Assembly (NCBI GenBank): GCA_003486675.1
Contig: DNGG01000157.1
Location: 9,020-22,967 of the forward strand
Origin: Cyanobacteria bacterium UBA11372
GTDB taxonomy: Bacteria > Cyanobacteriota > Cyanobacteriia > Cyanobacteriales > Aerosakkonemataceae
DNA length: 13,948 nt
Direction: 5' to 3'
Shown in pieces: positions 12,279 to 13,948 of the stretch. The first letter of the stretch is position 1, and each line of letters opens with the position of its first letter. A model generated the notes under the pieces. It did no database searches. It was not told where the DNA came from and worked only from the letters and a program-made list of their open reading frames with translations. The position numbers were made by a program, and so were the translations under genes.

Positions 12279-13525
12279 CATCCTAGAATCGCTTCTAAGA
12301 TTTTCCTGTCTCTTCCGGTGCCATCTAGACTGGGTAAACCAGCCCCCGACGCATCCCGTCCACAGGCAATTTCATCTACCGTCTGTCCAGCGGCAGAGAC
12401 ACCTCGATTTCTGATCGCTTGAGCGGCTGCTACATCACGATCGGTTCTGTAACCACATTCAGAACACTCATGCACTCGAACTGACAAGTTCTTGGACACA
12501 TGAGCGTTGCATTCTGGGCAAGTTTGCGATGTGCCAGCCGCTTCAACTTTGGCAAAATACACTCCGCGCTTCCAACAAACCCAGGACAATAATTCCAAAA
12601 ATTGACCCCATCCTGCATCCAAGGTATACTTGCCTAGCATCCCCTTTGCCATACCTTTGAGGTTCAGTTGTTCGGCAAATATCATCCCGGCTTGGTCGCA
12701 TAGGTGATGAGCCAACTTAAAGTGAAAGTCTTTCCGTGTGCCTTGTATTTGTTCGTCAGCCCTAGCTATCTTAAGAGCGAGTTTCGCTTTATTCTTAGTC
12801 GCATTTTTCTTATGCTTTAATCGGCGCTGTAGCAATTTAAGCTTACGTGCCAAAGCCTTAAAAAATTTTGGTCTTTTAATTAACTCCCCGTCTGATGTTG
12901 CCAGGAACTTTTCTAGCCCCACATCAATCCCTAATGGGTGTCCTGATGCAGGGGTTTCAGGGGCATTTACATCAAGCTGCAATGACAGAATGACGTAATA
13001 CCCTGATGCCTTTTTGACAATTCGTGCCTGCTTTAATTCAAACCCACTAGGGACGGGTCGGTGCATAATGACATCAACCTTGCCTAATTGCGGCAGTTTC
13101 ACCCAACCTTGCCCTAACGGGTCTTTGAGCATCTGAGGATAAACAAAAGACCGCATCCGTCCAAACTTTTTGAAGCGAGGAAAACCATTCCCTTTTCGCT
13201 TCATGTCCTCAAATGCGATGTCTAATTTCCTCAATACCTGTTGCAAGACTTGAGCGTTAATGCTCTTTAACTCTTCATTGCTTCTCTTAGCAACTGTTAG
13301 CGCCTTTTCTTGAAAAACTTTGCCAGGGTAAGGAGCATCGGCTGGGATTATATATTCAGACCCAATTGAACAAGTATCAACCCTGCATTTGCGCGAATTA
13401 ATCCAATCCTTGCGTTCGCGTAAGGCATAATTCCAGACCTTACGGCATACTTCTAATGTTTGGTTAATTAGTGCCGCTTGGTCTGGAGTTGCATTAATTC
13501 TGTAAGCGTAAGTTAGGGTTATCAT
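12260..13525 (-). CDS. tnpB: TnpB, IS200/IS605-family RNA-guided nuclease (solitary)
   Basis: The 421-residue protein has the full TnpB layout. There is an OrfB N-terminal helix-turn-helix-like region (MITLTYAYRINATPDQ), RuvC motifs with Asp201 (GIDVGLEKF), Glu285 (FAEQLNL) and Asp364 (DRDVAAAQA), and a zinc ribbon CPEC...CSEC (Cys336, 339, 354, 357). All catalytic residues are present, so the nuclease should be active. TnpB cuts DNA under guidance of an omega RNA from the element's right end and helps keep the element in place. No TnpA transposase lies next to it, so any movement would need one supplied in trans. The ATG at 13525 gives normal length. Its 3' end abuts the region upstream of the TerB-C-like gene. 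Confidence 0.93.
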   Translation of the reverse strand: MITLTYAYRINATPDQAALINQTLEVCRKVWNYALRERKDWINSRKCRVDTCSIGSEYIIPADAPYPGKVFQEKALTVAKRSNEELKSINAQVLQQVLRKLDIAFEDMKRKGNGFPRFKKFGRMRSFVYPQMLKDPLGQGWVKLPQLGKVDVIMHRPVPSGFELKQARIVKKASGYYVILSLQLDVNAPETPASGHPLGIDVGLEKFLATSDGELIKRPKFFKALARKLKLLQRRLKHKKNATKNKAKLALKIARADEQIQGTRKDFHFKLAHHLCDQAGMIFAEQLNLKGMAKGMLGKYTLDAGWGQFLELLSWVCWKRGVYFAKVEAAGTSQTCPECNAHVSKNLSVRVHECSECGYRTDRDVAAAQAIRNRGVSAAGQTVDEIACGRDASGAGLPSLDGTGRDRKILEAILGCPSHNL

Positions 13526-13572
13526 TCTATTAGTTTAGAGCGTCTACCCGAACTAATCAATGCGGTAAACTT

Positions 13573-13605
13573 CTAATCTTAGCGGGATTGACCGCTTAAA
13601 ATTAG
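13573..13605 (-). mobile_element. Putative left-end hairpin of the TnpB element
   Basis: CTAAT...ATTAG (13573-13577/13601-13605) encloses AGCGG (13581-13585) and CCGCT (13592-13596), an imperfect hairpin with a short loop about 50-80 nt upstream of the tnpB start. Its place and form fit an IS200/IS605 left end, but the boundary cannot be fixed from one copy. Confidence 0.4.
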
Positions 13606-13606
13606 C

Positions 13607-13673
13607 TTGGGGGAGTCCATGAACCCACCCCCAACCCGTTCCGGGTATGGAGGTGCCTCTATAGCTCCCCCAA
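13607..13673. repeat. Inverted repeat upstream of the ccmK-like gene
   Basis: TTGGGGGAG (from 13607) and CTCCCCCAA (ending 13673) are complementary 9-nt arms around about 49 nt. It lies between the TnpB element and the CcmK-like gene, and may be a dispersed repeat or part of the gene's leader. No promoter is convincing. Confidence 0.4.
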
Positions 13674-13740
13674 ACCCCCACGTCTAGGTAGGATGCGACT
13701 AATGAAGACACTAAGCAACAAAAGTGGGGCGCACTAGCAA

Positions 13741-13948
13741 ATGACCAAAGCAGTGGGAATGGTTGAGGTGCTGGGGATTCCGGCGGTATCTGCCGTGGCA
13801 GATGTAATGGTAAAAGCTGCCCGCGTTACTTTTGTCGCCTACGAAAGCATCGATATCGGTTATGTCACCGTCATTGTCCGAGGAGATGTCGCCGAGGTGC
13901 AAACCGCCGTTACCGCCGGGATTGAAGCTGCCAAAAACATCGATAGCA
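13741..13948 (+). CDS. Carboxysome shell protein, BMC domain, CcmK-like (5' part only)
   Basis: The first 69 codons are visible; the gene runs off the window. The protein follows CcmK closely: AVGMVEVLGIPAV (4-16), ADVMVKAARVT (20-30), VTVIVRGDVAEVQ (42-54) and AGIEAAKN. CcmK proteins form hexamers that tile the carboxysome shell, with a central pore for small metabolites. The pore loop is unusual: CcmK1/K2 have Lys-Ile-Gly-Ser at 36-39, and here it is Ser-Ile-Asp-Ile. A divergent paralogue away from the main ccm operon (K3 to K6 type) is likely, but the subtype is not assigned. A TAG stop lies in frame just upstream, fixing the ATG at 13741. A plausible but distant GTGGGG precedes it. Confidence 0.88.
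   Translation, partial: MTKAVGMVEVLGIPAVSAVADVMVKAARVTFVAYESIDIGYVTVIVRGDVAEVQTAVTAGIEAAKNIDS

Noticed and set aside
12019..12414. 131-codon plus-strand frame across the tnpB end
   Set aside because: It is antisense to both the TnpB and TerB-C-like genes and spans the transposon boundary.
13711..13902. 63-codon minus-strand frame
   Set aside because: It is antisense to the clear CcmK-like coding sequence.
1..13948. tRNA or rRNA genes
   Set aside because: I saw no tRNA-like cloverleaf or rRNA sequence when reading both strands; a covariance-model search was not possible.

Overview
The window reads as chromosomal DNA from a cyanobacterium, most likely a filamentous one. The octamer GCGATCGC (HIP1) recurs throughout, there is a PEP-CTERM surface protein, the right edge holds the start of a carboxysome shell (CcmK/BMC) gene, and the intergenic spaces are full of the palindromic repeats typical of large cyanobacterial genomes. 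All assignments come from reading the sequence; no database search was run.

Layout. Positions 1-289 hold only repeats. A minus-strand block follows: a P-loop NTPase (4422-3091) overlaps by 4 nt a protein that joins an NTPase-like domain without a P-loop to 12 TPRs (3094-1085). About 100 nt downstream lies a toxin-antitoxin pair, a DUF2281-like antitoxin (986-648) overlapping a MazF/PemK toxin (655-290). Divergent from the NTPase is a DUF4058-like gene (4562-5275). A 415-nt repeat island (5276-5690) separates it from the next region.

The central region (5691-12186) holds three minus-strand genes I read as one dispersed system. In transcription order they are a membrane-anchored coiled-coil protein with a TerB-C-like C-terminal module (12186-11032), a BrxD/DUF2791-type ATPase (10818-9493) and an Lhr-like DEAD/DEAH helicase of the BrxHI kind (7991-5691). 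BrxD and BrxHI are known from BREX/Pgl phage defence. The same ATPase and helicase types also accompany TerB-N/TerB-C proteins in predicted DNA-processing or stress islands. No PglX methyltransferase, PglZ or BrxC is present here, so this looks like the TerB-linked form rather than BREX. A PEP-CTERM gene and a small unrecognised ORF, both on the plus strand, separate the ATPase from the helicase.

To the right, a solitary IS200/IS605-type TnpB gene (13525-12260) abuts the upstream region of the TerB-C-like gene. A divergent CcmK-like gene begins at 13741 and runs off the window.

Repeats have shaped the locus. Two inverted copies of a roughly 135-bp stem-loop element flank the helicase and PEP-CTERM genes, and a related nested element lies upstream of brxD. 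A heptamer tandem repeat sits directly before the brxD start codon. Two palindromic repeats appear to have inserted in frame inside the helicase and the coiled-coil protein. The TPR gene carries a near-perfect 102-bp array with a 408-bp higher-order duplication.
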